Positions 25,544 to 34,147 of a DNA stretch of 64,000 nt are shown piece after piece; position 1 is the first letter of the stretch; each line of letters starts with the position of its first letter. The stretch covers positions 7,794,001 to 7,858,000 of the forward strand of contig NZ_CP064689.1 of assembly GCF_023100945.1 (NCBI RefSeq). Reading direction: 5' to 3'. Source of the DNA: Bradyrhizobium sp. 200. Its GTDB lineage: Bacteria; Pseudomonadota; Alphaproteobacteria; Rhizobiales; Xanthobacteraceae. The notes beneath the pieces were generated by a model. The model did no database searches. It worked only from the letters and a program-made list of their open reading frames with translations, and was not told the origin of the DNA. The position numbers were made by a program, and so were the translations under genes.

Positions 25544-27745
25544 ATGAGCACTTCGGATAACGGTGTTCGGTTAAGCGAGGCTGCCGTCAAGGGTGCGCTG
25601 GAAACAATCTCTTGGAATTCGCTTAGGCGGCACCTTGATGAAATTATCTTCGATTCCGCAGCCTTCGGTGAGGTGCTCGATCACATCAGGCGCCACAGCA
25701 AGTTCATAGCGAAATATCCCGCGGCCGATCTCGAGAGAAGGCGCGACGCATTTCTCGATTCTCTCGAGCAATATGTCTTGGATACCCTCGGAGCCGAAGA
25801 GCAAACTGACGTCCAAAAATACCGAGAGCTGCTCAACCTCATCGAAAGCGGCTACCAAGGCATTTTGGAAATGCTGGACCGCTCGGAAGTCTCGAAGTTT
25901 GCTCCGGCACGTCGTCTCAGTGCTTACATCGCAGGGGCGGCCAAGGAGCATAGCTATGTGATGAACAAGGCCAACCAGGCTGCAATGCGCGATGGTGGCC
26001 TTGATGTTAACCGCGCAACTTTACTGCAGGGCGACGCTGGGAATAGTTACTCTCCCGGGGCAGTACTCGGCGCGATCGTGATGGCGCTCGGGGCGACCCT
26101 CGGAATGGAAGCACACCGAAACAAATGGTGGCACTCCGATGGACGGCTCGTCCTTCCGCCGCTCGAACAAGTGAGCGACGGCGACATCGAAAAGGCCGCT
26201 GTTGGGTCGGCACTAGGAATGATCTGGCGGCGCTGGGAACGCGCGGAGGAGAAACATCGCTTCCTCGGCAACGAGCTGCGTGAGCTCGATGCCTCCGAGT
26301 GGCCTGAACAAGCTCCAGCTCACATAAGCCGCTTTCTGGTTAGCCGGTCAGGGGAGCTGGACTTGTTGGACGTTGTTGCCAACGAGCGCCTTGATGATCG
26401 CTTTACTCAAGATTTCATGCACCTGATAACGCACACTCGAATTTCCGAGCAGGTCGTCGGCATCGACGATAAGGCCTCTCTCCCCCCAACCAAATACATT
26501 TCCATCGAGGAAGCCCATGCGGCCTATTCCCTTTCGCGTATTCTGTCGTTCGACGTGTTATCTGACGTCCAAGATCGTGGCGGCCTGACCTTACGAGAGT
26601 GGATCCGCGGCTACTCAGTACTCAAAGCCATGGCTGAGGATCTTTTCGACGAAGCTAAACCAGATGTGGTTCGGGTCCGAGACAGCGAGCTAGAGCACAC
26701 TTTGGTTCGAATGGGCCTTGTCCAGAGCAGAGCCCGCCTGTTCATCGATCGAGTTACCTTTTCGCGCCCTACCAAGACCGCGAAGGCCAGCCGCGATCTC
26801 TATGACTGTCCTCTTGTCGCTACGCAGGATGGCAGCTTTGTGCTGGTCGCACCGGCGCTCTTGGCCAGTCACGTCGCGATGCTGACGATCTCCAACATCT
26901 CCCGATTTGGCGAGGACTTTCTTCGCAAAGGCAAGGCGTTCGAGAATGCCGTTCAGGAGCTCTTCCGCAAGCACGGCCTCCCGTGCCATTCGTTCAAGCA
27001 TGACAACGGCAACGAGCGATATGAATTTGACGCCATTGTGCCTTGGGGCGACTATCTCTTCTTGTTCGAGTGCAAAAATCACGGGTTGTCGGGGTACGAT
27101 CCTGTTCGCGCCTATCATTTCGCCAGCGGATTGGTCGGTGATATGAAACAGGCGCGACGCCAAGCCGATGAACTCAGAAGAAACTCAGAGCTGATCGCAA
27201 CGAAGCTCGGCAAGGAATGGGTAAACAAGAAGGTTATTGCCACCGTCCTGAATTGCCTCCCTTATTCAATTCCCGTGGATCAGAATTCCGACATCCACGT
27301 ATGCGATTTTTCGGTCCTTAGTAGGTTCTTTGACAGTCGCCATCTTTACACGAATGAGCGCCATCCGTTGGGAAACAACGCGTCTGTCCTTCATCGGACG
27401 GCGGTCTCCTCTCAGTGGAGTGGAGACCAGCCGGCTCCGGACGACCTTCTGGAAACGTTACGATCCCCTAGCCAATTCAAGATCGTGGCTGACCACCTGA
27501 TCATGAATCAAAGCGATTTTCCGATCGCCGATGATACGATCGTGCTGTCGTTCGAGCGGTTGCGAACGAACACAACGGAAGAGTCTTTCGCGAAGGCTGC
27601 AGGCGGCGATCCTCGCAAGGTCAGGAAAACAATTGATAGATTCTCGACGGCGGTCAAACGCGCGAAATCAGATCTGTCAAAACGGCGCGTGAGAGAACAG
27701 GACCGCCTCTGGCGCGAACTGCAGAAGCGAAATAAGAAGACATAG
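25544..27745 (+). CDS. Large PD-(D/E)XK nuclease-like protein, putative defence gene
   Basis: A 733-residue protein not recognised as a named family. Residues 1-430 are helical with no catalytic motif. Residues about 460-530 form a restriction-endonuclease-like core: GKAFENAVQELFRKHGLP, NERYEFDAIVPWGDYLFLFE and CKNHGLS, giving E...D...E-x-K. The C-terminal part is charged and ends in a basic helix (KRAKSDLSKRRVREQ). It is the first intact gene after the SRAP breakpoint and probably acts as a solitary nuclease in defence. That role is inferred. Confidence 0.7.
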   Translation: MSTSDNGVRLSEAAVKGALETISWNSLRRHLDEIIFDSAAFGEVLDHIRRHSKFIAKYPAADLERRRDAFLDSLEQYVLDTLGAEEQTDVQKYRELLNLIESGYQGILEMLDRSEVSKFAPARRLSAYIAGAAKEHSYVMNKANQAAMRDGGLDVNRATLLQGDAGNSYSPGAVLGAIVMALGATLGMEAHRNKWWHSDGRLVLPPLEQVSDGDIEKAAVGSALGMIWRRWERAEEKHRFLGNELRELDASEWPEQAPAHISRFLVSRSGELDLLDVVANERLDDRFTQDFMHLITHTRISEQVVGIDDKASLPPTKYISIEEAHAAYSLSRILSFDVLSDVQDRGGLTLREWIRGYSVLKAMAEDLFDEAKPDVVRVRDSELEHTLVRMGLVQSRARLFIDRVTFSRPTKTAKASRDLYDCPLVATQDGSFVLVAPALLASHVAMLTISNISRFGEDFLRKGKAFENAVQELFRKHGLPCHSFKHDNGNERYEFDAIVPWGDYLFLFECKNHGLSGYDPVRAYHFASGLVGDMKQARRQADELRRNSELIATKLGKEWVNKKVIATVLNCLPYSIPVDQNSDIHVCDFSVLSRFFDSRHLYTNERHPLGNNASVLHRTAVSSQWSGDQPAPDDLLETLRSPSQFKIVADHLIMNQSDFPIADDTIVLSFERLRTNTTEESFAKAAGGDPRKVRKTIDRFSTAVKRAKSDLSKRRVREQDRLWRELQKRNKKT

Positions 27746-27823
27746 CGAGGATCGACCGGCAGCGCAAATATGGATCACGGCCTCATGGCCCAACCCTGGT
27801 CCACGGACGTGTTGAGCTGCATC

Positions 27824-28348
27824 CTAAGGCTCTACCGGCTGCCCGCCGGTAGGCTCCGAGCCCCATCTCGCCTTGAGCATCGCTGCCAATTCAAGCGATT
27901 CAGCAATCGTCAAGCGCGAGATCTCATCAGCCAATTTCGGTATGTCGACAGCGACGCGGCCGCTCGAAAACTCGTCTTCGGATAGACGTGAAATAATGGC
28001 ATTCCCCTCTTTGAAATACCCCCGTTCGGTCCGGAGCGCCTGAGCAGCCAGGATCTCTTGGTCCGTCCATTTCTTCGTGTCGATGAAGATGAGGTCCTCA
28101 GACGCGCCCTGTACACCACGCGCGTCCAGGCCAATTCCAACGATATACCTTCGCTCTGGATAAACGGCCTTAGCAGCCAGACATCGACCGCGCAGTTCCT
28201 CTAGTGGAGTTCGGCGATACGCGTCGTGATCGCCTCCCTGGTCTCCGCGGCCACCGAACAATCTACCGGAGTGCACGATCTGCTTCCTGCTCGCATGCTG
28301 AAACGAGCAGTTGGAATCAGACCGGTTTAAACATGCTGTGACCGGCAT
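27824..28348 (-). CDS. Hypothetical protein downstream of dGTPase
   Basis: Up to 174 residues. A conserved-looking core reads LEELRGRCLAAKAVYPERRY, VGIGLDARGVQGASEDLIFI, then DTKKWTDQEILAAQALRTER. A C-terminal helical pair (IPKLADEISRLTIAESLELA) follows. I recognise no family. It overlaps the 3' end of the dGTPase gene by up to 32 bases in the same direction; the true start may lie further in. The close coupling suggests a partner of the dGTPase. Confidence 0.5.
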   Translation of the reverse strand: MPVTACLNRSDSNCSFQHASRKQIVHSGRLFGGRGDQGGDHDAYRRTPLEELRGRCLAAKAVYPERRYIVGIGLDARGVQGASEDLIFIDTKKWTDQEILAAQALRTERGYFKEGNAIISRLSEDEFSSGRVAVDIPKLADEISRLTIAESLELAAMLKARWGSEPTGGQPVEP

Positions 28349-29684
28349 TTGAATGCAGACGGTCGAAAAATTCGGTCGCGTAGCGATCTGTCATGCCAGC
28401 CACAAAGTCGCAAATGATGCGGAGCCGCTCAGCTTGGGTAGAAGCGCTTCTGTGGCGAGCCCGGACATCGTCCGGCATCATGAGATAACCCTTTTCGCTG
28501 GCCAGAGCTTCGAAAATACTCTTCACGACTTCATACCCGCGAAATTCCGGCAGCTTGACTCTTGAAGAGTAAATCATGCTTTCAAAAGTATACTGCTTGA
28601 GAATTTCGACCCTCAGCCGCGCCTCATCATCGAGATACGCCTTGCTGAGCATCGGATAATCGGTGTTGGGCTCTACCTTGACCGAGTTGATGGCCTCGTG
28701 AACAAGCGCGGAGGACAGTTTGGTCCTGAGATAACCTGACTCGCTCAGCTCTTGCGAAGCTTGAAACCACTTAATCGTAGCAACGAGCGAGTTCTGGTCG
28801 GTGCGGATGCCTCGGAAGACATGAGTCAGGATGGCCAAAACATATTCGGGCGAGATCCGACGCTTCAGCTCCTTGGACGTTTTCTTCGCCACCTGCGCCA
28901 GCAGATCCTCGTTGGAAGCAACGATTGACGCAGGCGTTAGAAAGCCCGCCTTCATGGAATCCTCGAGGTCGTAGGTCGAATAGGCAATGTCGTCTGCGAG
29001 ATCCATGATCCAGCATTCGATCGTCTTGAACTCGCGACGGCCGATGCGGCCCGCTGTATGCCGCTTTATGTTCCGGACCACGTCGGCCTCGGATCCATAG
29101 TATCCCTTCACCAACTTGCTTTGCTTGGACCGCCGCGCCGGAATGATCTTGTCGTACTTGAGAACAGCTGCCATCAGGCGGTACGTCAAGTTCAACCCCG
29201 CACGATGATCGCCTTTCGCTGGGGTTTTTCTGACAGCCTTTTTCTCGAGCCGCGATACGATTCGCAGCGTTTGCGCGTTCCCCTCAAACCCGCCTGCAGT
29301 CCTCATCAGGTCGTCGAGTGCACGCTCGCCGTTGTGTCCAAAGGGAGGGTGGCCGATATCGTGGAGAAGTGCGGCCGCCTCACACAGACGCAGATCGATC
29401 GGATGCTCTTTGAAGAACGGCTCGACATAGTTCAACCGCTCAGCAATGCCGCACGCGATTTGCGCCACCTCAAGAGAGTGCGTCAGCCGATTTCGGAAAA
29501 AGTCAGACTCGTGCCCCGGAAAAACCTGCGTCTTCCCTTGCAGCCGTCTAAAGCTCGCGCAATGAATGATCCGCCCGTAATCGCGGCCTATCGACGAGCG
29601 CCACGGAACGGTCGGACCGTCCTCGTCAACTTCCCGTTGCCAGTCGGTTTCGGAGTAAAGGTTAGCGCTTCTTTTTGCGGGCAA
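28317..29684 (-). CDS. dgt: dGTP triphosphohydrolase (dGTPase), likely defence-associated
   Basis: A 455-residue HD-domain triphosphohydrolase. Motifs: RLTHSLEVAQIACGIAERLN (H), AALLHDIGHPPFGHNGERAL (HD), and IMDLADDIAYSTYDLEDS (D). The N-terminus has the typical LYSETDWQRE and IIHCASFRRLQGKTQVF. Such enzymes cut dGTP to deoxyguanosine and triphosphate; several bacterial dGTPases are known to stop phage by draining dNTPs. The TTG start at 29684 overlaps a small upstream gene. Housekeeping use is possible, but the island context favours defence. Confidence 0.85.
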   Translation of the reverse strand: MPAKRSANLYSETDWQREVDEDGPTVPWRSSIGRDYGRIIHCASFRRLQGKTQVFPGHESDFFRNRLTHSLEVAQIACGIAERLNYVEPFFKEHPIDLRLCEAAALLHDIGHPPFGHNGERALDDLMRTAGGFEGNAQTLRIVSRLEKKAVRKTPAKGDHRAGLNLTYRLMAAVLKYDKIIPARRSKQSKLVKGYYGSEADVVRNIKRHTAGRIGRREFKTIECWIMDLADDIAYSTYDLEDSMKAGFLTPASIVASNEDLLAQVAKKTSKELKRRISPEYVLAILTHVFRGIRTDQNSLVATIKWFQASQELSESGYLRTKLSSALVHEAINSVKVEPNTDYPMLSKAYLDDEARLRVEILKQYTFESMIYSSRVKLPEFRGYEVVKSIFEALASEKGYLMMPDDVRARHRSASTQAERLRIICDFVAGMTDRYATEFFDRLHSNAGHSMFKPV

Positions 29685-29832
29685 GCTTCAACCGCTTTTT
29701 TGTGGCCGGAGCGGCAGCCTTGGCCGGCCCTTTCGAGGTCGCGCCGATGTTCAGCATCAGGGCTCGACGGAGGATAGCTACCTTCTTCTCAGCCAGATCG
29801 CTTGCTTCGAGTACGGCGGCGTAGGCGGTCAT
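29662..29832 (-). CDS. Small basic protein (56 aa)
   Basis: ATG 29832 opens a 56-codon frame: an acidic N-terminal helix (MTAYAAVLEASDLAEKK) and an Ala/Lys-rich basic tail (KKRLKLARKKKR). It overlaps the TTG start of the dGTPase by 23 bases. The composition recalls small nucleic-acid-binding proteins of rhizobia. No family is identified. Confidence 0.5.
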   Translation of the reverse strand: MTAYAAVLEASDLAEKKVAILRRALMLNIGATSKGPAKAAAPATKKRLKLARKKKR

Positions 29833-30170
29833 GATTCGATCCCTCTTTGTATGACACTACGCTAAACGACGACTTGAGGTCCACCCAGTTTGCCCCGTCA
29901 CCATTAATTTTCGGCTAGCGCCCCCCCCTAAGCACATCAATTTCCGGCCATCGAACCGGATATCCTGCGTCCCGCGCAGTTCAATCTGGGAACGGCGGCG
30001 GCCCCTCACCCCCGTGTACGGGGTGGGTCCCGCCCCCTGCAACGACCTGGAGCTAGCGCATCGTCCACATGTTTCGGCCGTCCTGAGGGTTGCCCTGCAG
30101 GGCGGGCAGCGGCAGAGAAATGGGGCGGAGGCTAGGATAAGGAACCACCGGCCGGTGCCTGGAGGTTCAG
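29833..30170. other. Intergenic region without a clear gene
   Basis: About 340 bp between the small basic gene and the peptide frame at 30171. It holds a C8 run near 29922, a hairpin CACCCCCGTGTACGGGGTG around 30007-30026 and the palindrome GCCCTGCAGGGC near 30091. Promoters for the plus-strand peptide/PEP-synthase unit probably lie here, but none is clear. Confidence 0.4.
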
Positions 30171-30302
30171 ATGAGCAGCCATGCAAGGCCGGTCGCGAGG
30201 AGGGGTGAAAAGACGGTGCGGGGCGGGCTCAGTTGGACTAGAGGAGATGACCCCATGACCGCCGGAGCGGCCGGAGCGGCCGGGGCACGAGGACCGGGTT
30301 GA
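30171..30302 (+). CDS. 43-aa Gly/Ala-rich peptide, coupled to the PEP-synthase-like gene
   Basis: An ATG at 30171 has a textbook GGAGG site six bases upstream and opens 43 codons. The N-terminal 28 residues are basic and polar (MSSHARPVARRGEKTVRGG at the start); the last 15 are MTAGAAGAAGARGPG. The TGA (30300-30302) overlaps the ATG of the next gene. A second GAGGAG site precedes the internal ATG at 30255, so the last 15 residues could also be made alone. This resembles a leader/core precursor or a Gly-rich substrate, but it could be only a coupling leader in GC-rich DNA. Confidence 0.45.
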   Translation: MSSHARPVARRGEKTVRGGLSWTRGDDPMTAGAAGAAGARGPG

Positions 30303-31663
30303 TGACGCTCAGGAAGGACAAATCGCTAGACGAGCTAGCGCGGGTCGGAAATGTCGCGCAGTTTGTCAGCTACTCCCCGGGTCGGGCCCAGCCGCACCTG
30401 GAGTTCAGCCGCGTCGCTGGGTTCGACGCCAATCATCAATTTAAGGACCTATCCGAAGGCCTTCGTGCCCTGCTTGATCGGTGCCCGGAAGGCACCCTCA
30501 ACCTGCGGAGCTTCACGCCAGATAATCCCAGGAGCCGCGACTTTCACTACGGCTTGGCCGACCACGCGCAGATCGAAGCGCTCGTCCGCAAGATGTCAGG
30601 TGAAGGTCTTTACGTCATTGCGAACGAGACCGTCGACGTCGCTGACGGCGGAGTATCAGGCGTCATCCAAGGAGGCGTCGTCGAATTTGCACCGGACGAC
30701 ACACCTCGGTGCGTCGAAAAGGGCGGCACAGCTTCATTGTCGCTAGAATGGGGACTTTCGCTGCTCAAGGCCGTCTATGGCTTTCCCGTCGAAACGGTCG
30801 ATGCAGGTCGCGGCCGGCTGGAATTCAGCATTCACCCGAAGCCACGGGGCTGGCGCCGCGGTCATACGCTGATGTGGGAGTATGAAGCTTCCGACAGTGC
30901 GCCGGCCATGGCAGCGCTGAAGTGGCCGAACCGATTCAGCCGGCTTATTGGTGACAAGACATTCGGTCTCCTCATCGCCAATGTAATCGGATTGCCCGTT
31001 CCGAGAACGACGTGCATTTGCCGGCGCATCGCACCGTTCTCGTTCGGTCAGCCAACCTTCTCGAACGAAGTCTGGATCAGAACCTGTCCTAGCGAACAGG
31101 AGCCGGGCAAATTCACGACGGCGAAGGGTTGGCTGGATCCCTTCCGTCTCCTTGCTGAAGAGGATCCGACAGGAGAGGCGATTTCAGCGGTATTGTCTCA
31201 ATCGGCAGTGCCGGCAGCGTTTGCGGGCGCTGCAATCATGGATGCTGAAGAGCAGATTGTGATCGAAGGCACGCCTGGCGAGGGCGACAGCTTCATGGTT
31301 GGCAAACGACTGCCGGAACGCCTGCCCGACAATGTTCTCCACGATATTCGCGAGGCGTATCGTCTTGCCGAAGAAAAGTTGGGTCCAGTGCGATTTGAGT
31401 GGGTCCACGACGGCACGCGCGTCTGGATCGTACAGCTGCATAAAGGCGCAACCGACAGCTCGGCGTCAACGCTCGTGCCCGGCGAAGCGGATCAATGGGA
31501 GGTCTTCGACGTCTCAAGCGGACTGGAGGAACTGCGTCGCCTACTCGCGCGGCTCCCGGCTGACGTTGGCCTGCAAATCCGAGGAGAGGTCGGCTTAACG
31601 AGTCATGTCGCAGATCTCTTGAGAAAGGCACGGCGACCAGCGCGGCTGCAACAACAGAGCTAG
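30302..31663 (+). CDS. PEP-synthase-like (PEP/pyruvate-binding, ATP-grasp-type) protein
   Basis: A 453-residue protein. Residues about 105-150 carry IANETVDVADGGVSGVIQGG and FAPDDTPRCVEKGG, close to the nucleotide-binding region of PEP synthase and PPDK. Residues about 210-235 carry LIGDKTFGLLIANVIGLPVP, like the Gly-rich N-terminal lobe motif. Near residue 380 is RVWIVQLHKG, like the family's WIVQARP. The lobes appear rearranged relative to PEP synthase, and no phosphohistidine or PEP domain is seen. It may phosphorylate or ligate a small substrate. It converges on the QueC operon, 15 bp between stops. Confidence 0.62.
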   Translation: MTLRKDKSLDELARVGNVAQFVSYSPGRAQPHLEFSRVAGFDANHQFKDLSEGLRALLDRCPEGTLNLRSFTPDNPRSRDFHYGLADHAQIEALVRKMSGEGLYVIANETVDVADGGVSGVIQGGVVEFAPDDTPRCVEKGGTASLSLEWGLSLLKAVYGFPVETVDAGRGRLEFSIHPKPRGWRRGHTLMWEYEASDSAPAMAALKWPNRFSRLIGDKTFGLLIANVIGLPVPRTTCICRRIAPFSFGQPTFSNEVWIRTCPSEQEPGKFTTAKGWLDPFRLLAEEDPTGEAISAVLSQSAVPAAFAGAAIMDAEEQIVIEGTPGEGDSFMVGKRLPERLPDNVLHDIREAYRLAEEKLGPVRFEWVHDGTRVWIVQLHKGATDSSASTLVPGEADQWEVFDVSSGLEELRRLLARLPADVGLQIRGEVGLTSHVADLLRKARRPARLQQQS

Positions 31664-31678
31664 AGGGCAGTTGCAGCG

Positions 31679-32359
31679 CTAGCGGTCCCTCTTCGCGCTG
31701 GAGATCTGGATTCCTCCAACGCCTTGGAAACGCTCCCCAGGAAGCTCCAACAAAGGCAGCATCGCGCCTCCGAGGAACCCCAGCGGGCATGCCGAAAGAC
31801 CCAGCCATTCTGCACACAGGCAAATAGTTGCGAGAACTGCGCCGGCATCACGCAGCAATAGAGATTGGGCGTTTTCGTAGGCTGCGCAGATTTTCGAACG
31901 ATCACCGATCAATCGCAGTGTGCATCCGTCCCGCAGGCCGGTAACCGATAGGACGGCCTTGCGATTCTCCAAGCACACAAGCTCGTCGTTCGCGCGAAGG
32001 AGCAGGAAGGCATGGTTCACGGGATCGTACAATCGCGGCGCCGAGCCATCATCGGGAATACAAACGACGTTGATCGATTGAAGGCCGCCAGACGATGGAC
32101 TTGCTGACCAAGCAATCGGCAATCCAGCCCGCCCACTCGGCGCATGTCCTTTCCAGCCAACCGCGTGCCACAACAATTCGGCGACCAAGCTCAATTTGAT
32201 CGGACCACCGACGGTCGAGCGTCGCTTCGCAAGCACATCCGCAAAGGTCCTGGAGGAAGGAGGACCCGGGCGGGTCAGAACCTCGGTCGTCACGATGTCG
32301 AACTGATGCGGCGCCCACACTAAGGGCGTGTGGCGCGGCGTTGGCTCTTCAATGAGCAT
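31679..32359 (-). CDS. SagB/ThcOx-like nitroreductase-family oxidoreductase
   Basis: About 226 residues. Family features: TFADVLAKRRSTVGGPIKLS (FMN-binding Arg loop), LAELLWHAVGW-like helix, SASPSSGGLQSINVVCIP (Gly/Ser loop) with LYDPVNHAFLLL, and ENAQSLLLRDAGAVLATICL then AEWLGLSACPLG (C-terminal FMN contacts). These flavoenzymes include dehydrogenases of RiPP azolines. The ATG at 32359 overlaps the QueC stop by 11 bases; longer starts at 32386 and 32428 exist. It is the last gene of the QueC operon. The substrate is unknown. Confidence 0.72.
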   Translation of the reverse strand: MLIEEPTPRHTPLVWAPHQFDIVTTEVLTRPGPPSSRTFADVLAKRRSTVGGPIKLSLVAELLWHAVGWKGHAPSGRAGLPIAWSASPSSGGLQSINVVCIPDDGSAPRLYDPVNHAFLLLRANDELVCLENRKAVLSVTGLRDGCTLRLIGDRSKICAAYENAQSLLLRDAGAVLATICLCAEWLGLSACPLGFLGGAMLPLLELPGERFQGVGGIQISSAKRDR

Positions 32360-32942
32360 CCCAACCCAAGGCTTTCCAAGTTTCATAATGTTTAATGCAA
32401 CCCCGGCAATTGCCGCAGGCAAGTACACCGGTATGACAAGAGTGCGCCCAGGCGAGAGTTGCTTTATCGATCCCTGAAGCGATCACCAGTTCAGTCGCAG
32501 AAAGACCGATCGCCGGCGCACTCACGGTCAAGCCGCCTTCCTGCATCGACATCAGATCAGAAATTCTCTCGACGAAAGCCGGCAAACCATCGGCATGTTG
32601 ACCGTCAGTCCTCAACGTGCCGATCAACAGCTCCATTGCGCCGAGGCGCAGCGCTGCAGCACCTGCGAGCGTCAAGATGAGCTGGTTTCTAAAGGGCCAC
32701 CATTCCGAGACAGGAGCGTGAGGACTAGGAGCTGTACCAGCCATATCCCCCGAACCAATGGCACTGCAATCGGCTCTTACCTCCTCGTAGCGAATGTTCA
32801 TAGCGCGACAGGCCGCGCGGCCCGCATCGCGTTCCGCGGAGGCAGGCTTCTGCCCGTAGTCGACGAAAATCGCAATCTCCGGCCGCTTCCACCAGGCGAT
32901 GCTGATCGAGTCCATACCACCGGACATGAGAACTGCTTTCAT
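32349..32942 (-). CDS. QueC-like PP-loop enzyme
   Basis: A 197-residue protein of the 7-cyano-7-deazaguanine synthase superfamily. The PP-loop is VLMSGGMDSISIAWW at the N-terminus; FVDYGQKPASAE follows; WWPFRNQLILTLAGAAAL matches the family's FRN-LL motif; the zinc site is CHTGVLACGNCRGCIKH with the full Cys set. ATG 32942 overlaps the upstream stop (ATGA). No queD, queE, folE or queF is nearby, so it is unlikely to serve queuosine synthesis. In type IV CBASS (Cap9) and Qat (QatC) QueC-like enzymes serve defence; a related job is inferred here. Confidence 0.85.
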   Translation of the reverse strand: MKAVLMSGGMDSISIAWWKRPEIAIFVDYGQKPASAERDAGRAACRAMNIRYEEVRADCSAIGSGDMAGTAPSPHAPVSEWWPFRNQLILTLAGAAALRLGAMELLIGTLRTDGQHADGLPAFVERISDLMSMQEGGLTVSAPAIGLSATELVIASGIDKATLAWAHSCHTGVLACGNCRGCIKHYETWKALGWDAH

Positions 32943-34147
32943 GCCTTCGGGAGCCTCCATATCGTTCGATACAGCGCGGAAACAAAGTCATCGACCACTT
33001 CGCAGCCGGTCCCTTCCATCATCTTGAGACTTTCGACGCTGACATTCTGCGCAAAGCAAACGACCGGGATCCCCTTCTTAACGGCGTAACCCACTTCAAA
33101 GATCGTGCCTGCATCCAGGCCGTTTAAGATGGCAAATACCGCGTCTGACTGTTCCAAGCCCTTGATGTCCTCCGGCCCGACGATCGACGCGGGCCCGGGC
33201 CCGACCTGGTGGAGAGGCGAGAAAACGGACGCGCCAAGAGCGCGGAGCTGATCCCGCGTCTCCTCAACAAGCCACCTCTGGGCCAGATCGAAGAATGGCG
33301 CCGCCAAGTAAACCGTGCCCCTCGTCGGTACGACGGGATCGTACCTCAGCGCTTGCAAATCGGAGATACCCGGAATGGGAAGGCTTCGCGTATCGCAATA
33401 CAGAGCCACCGCCCGCGATGCGAGATCAGCCGCCTGTGGCGCATCCATGCCCTCGCATCCCCACAATGCTGTAAAGGTGCCCGAGAAAACGTCGCCAGAT
33501 CCGAGCTTCCAAACGTGAGACGAACGGTACGCCGGGATGACGGACTGACCGGAGCCTGTTGTCACGATGGCTCCATTGCTACCCATCTTGACGATCACGA
33601 CTTCAGCCAAACCTTTTGCAATGAGATCCCTCGCTGCTAGCGCCGGATCGGCTTGACCAGTCATTTGCTCAGTTTCGTGGCGATTCATCACCACAGCCAG
33701 GCGACGTGCCCGAGATCCGTTGGCCTGAAACGAAGCTACATCAAATGCCGATTGCGGATCGTAGACGGCGAGGTCGGCTTCGACGATTGCGTCGCCCTCC
33801 AGCATTCCGAACCGAAGTACCGCATCACCCTTTATCGCTATTGGCGCATGAGTCTTGATATGTCGCGGCTCAGGAAAGATGATCGGAACGGACATCGGAT
33901 GCAGATAGCTGAAGCTGAGATCATGCTCCGCTGTGGTCGGCATCAGGGTTGCATCGCAGTCAGAGGCCATATGCTCCGCCTGCGCCTGCATCGCGGGCGA
34001 AACATAGGAGTGCAGTATGATCCGCCCAGGAATTAGATTGCGCACTGCGTGCGCCGCTCGGCCAGCCGAACCATAGACAGCATCCCACAAAGGCTGAAGA
34101 CATCGTTCAATGTAGATGCCGCCTACGATGGTGAGATCGCGTGTCAT
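32939..34147 (-). CDS. PfkB-family kinase fused to nucleoside 2-deoxyribosyltransferase-like domain
   Basis: A 402-residue fusion. Residues 1-270 are a PfkB/ribokinase-like fold with VMNRHETEQMTG and the catalytic loop WKLGSGDVFSGTFTALWG (Asp base present). Residues 280-395 are a nucleoside 2-deoxyribosyltransferase/SLOG-like domain with VYLAAPFFDLAQRWLVEETR and NGLDAGTIFEVGYAVKKGIP, including the Asp and Glu of the family. It could phosphorylate and cleave or exchange a (deoxy)nucleoside or base. It overlaps both neighbours by four bases. The fusion points to base salvage or modified-base chemistry. Confidence 0.8.
   Translation of the reverse strand: MTRDLTIVGGIYIERCLQPLWDAVYGSAGRAAHAVRNLIPGRIILHSYVSPAMQAQAEHMASDCDATLMPTTAEHDLSFSYLHPMSVPIIFPEPRHIKTHAPIAIKGDAVLRFGMLEGDAIVEADLAVYDPQSAFDVASFQANGSRARRLAVVMNRHETEQMTGQADPALAARDLIAKGLAEVVIVKMGSNGAIVTTGSGQSVIPAYRSSHVWKLGSGDVFSGTFTALWGCEGMDAPQAADLASRAVALYCDTRSLPIPGISDLQALRYDPVVPTRGTVYLAAPFFDLAQRWLVEETRDQLRALGASVFSPLHQVGPGPASIVGPEDIKGLEQSDAVFAILNGLDAGTIFEVGYAVKKGIPVVCFAQNVSVESLKMMEGTGCEVVDDFVSALYRTIWRLPKA

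Noticed and set aside
32349..32942. Queuosine biosynthesis gene
   Set aside because: No queD, queE, queF or folE nearby, and the operon partners are not of that pathway.
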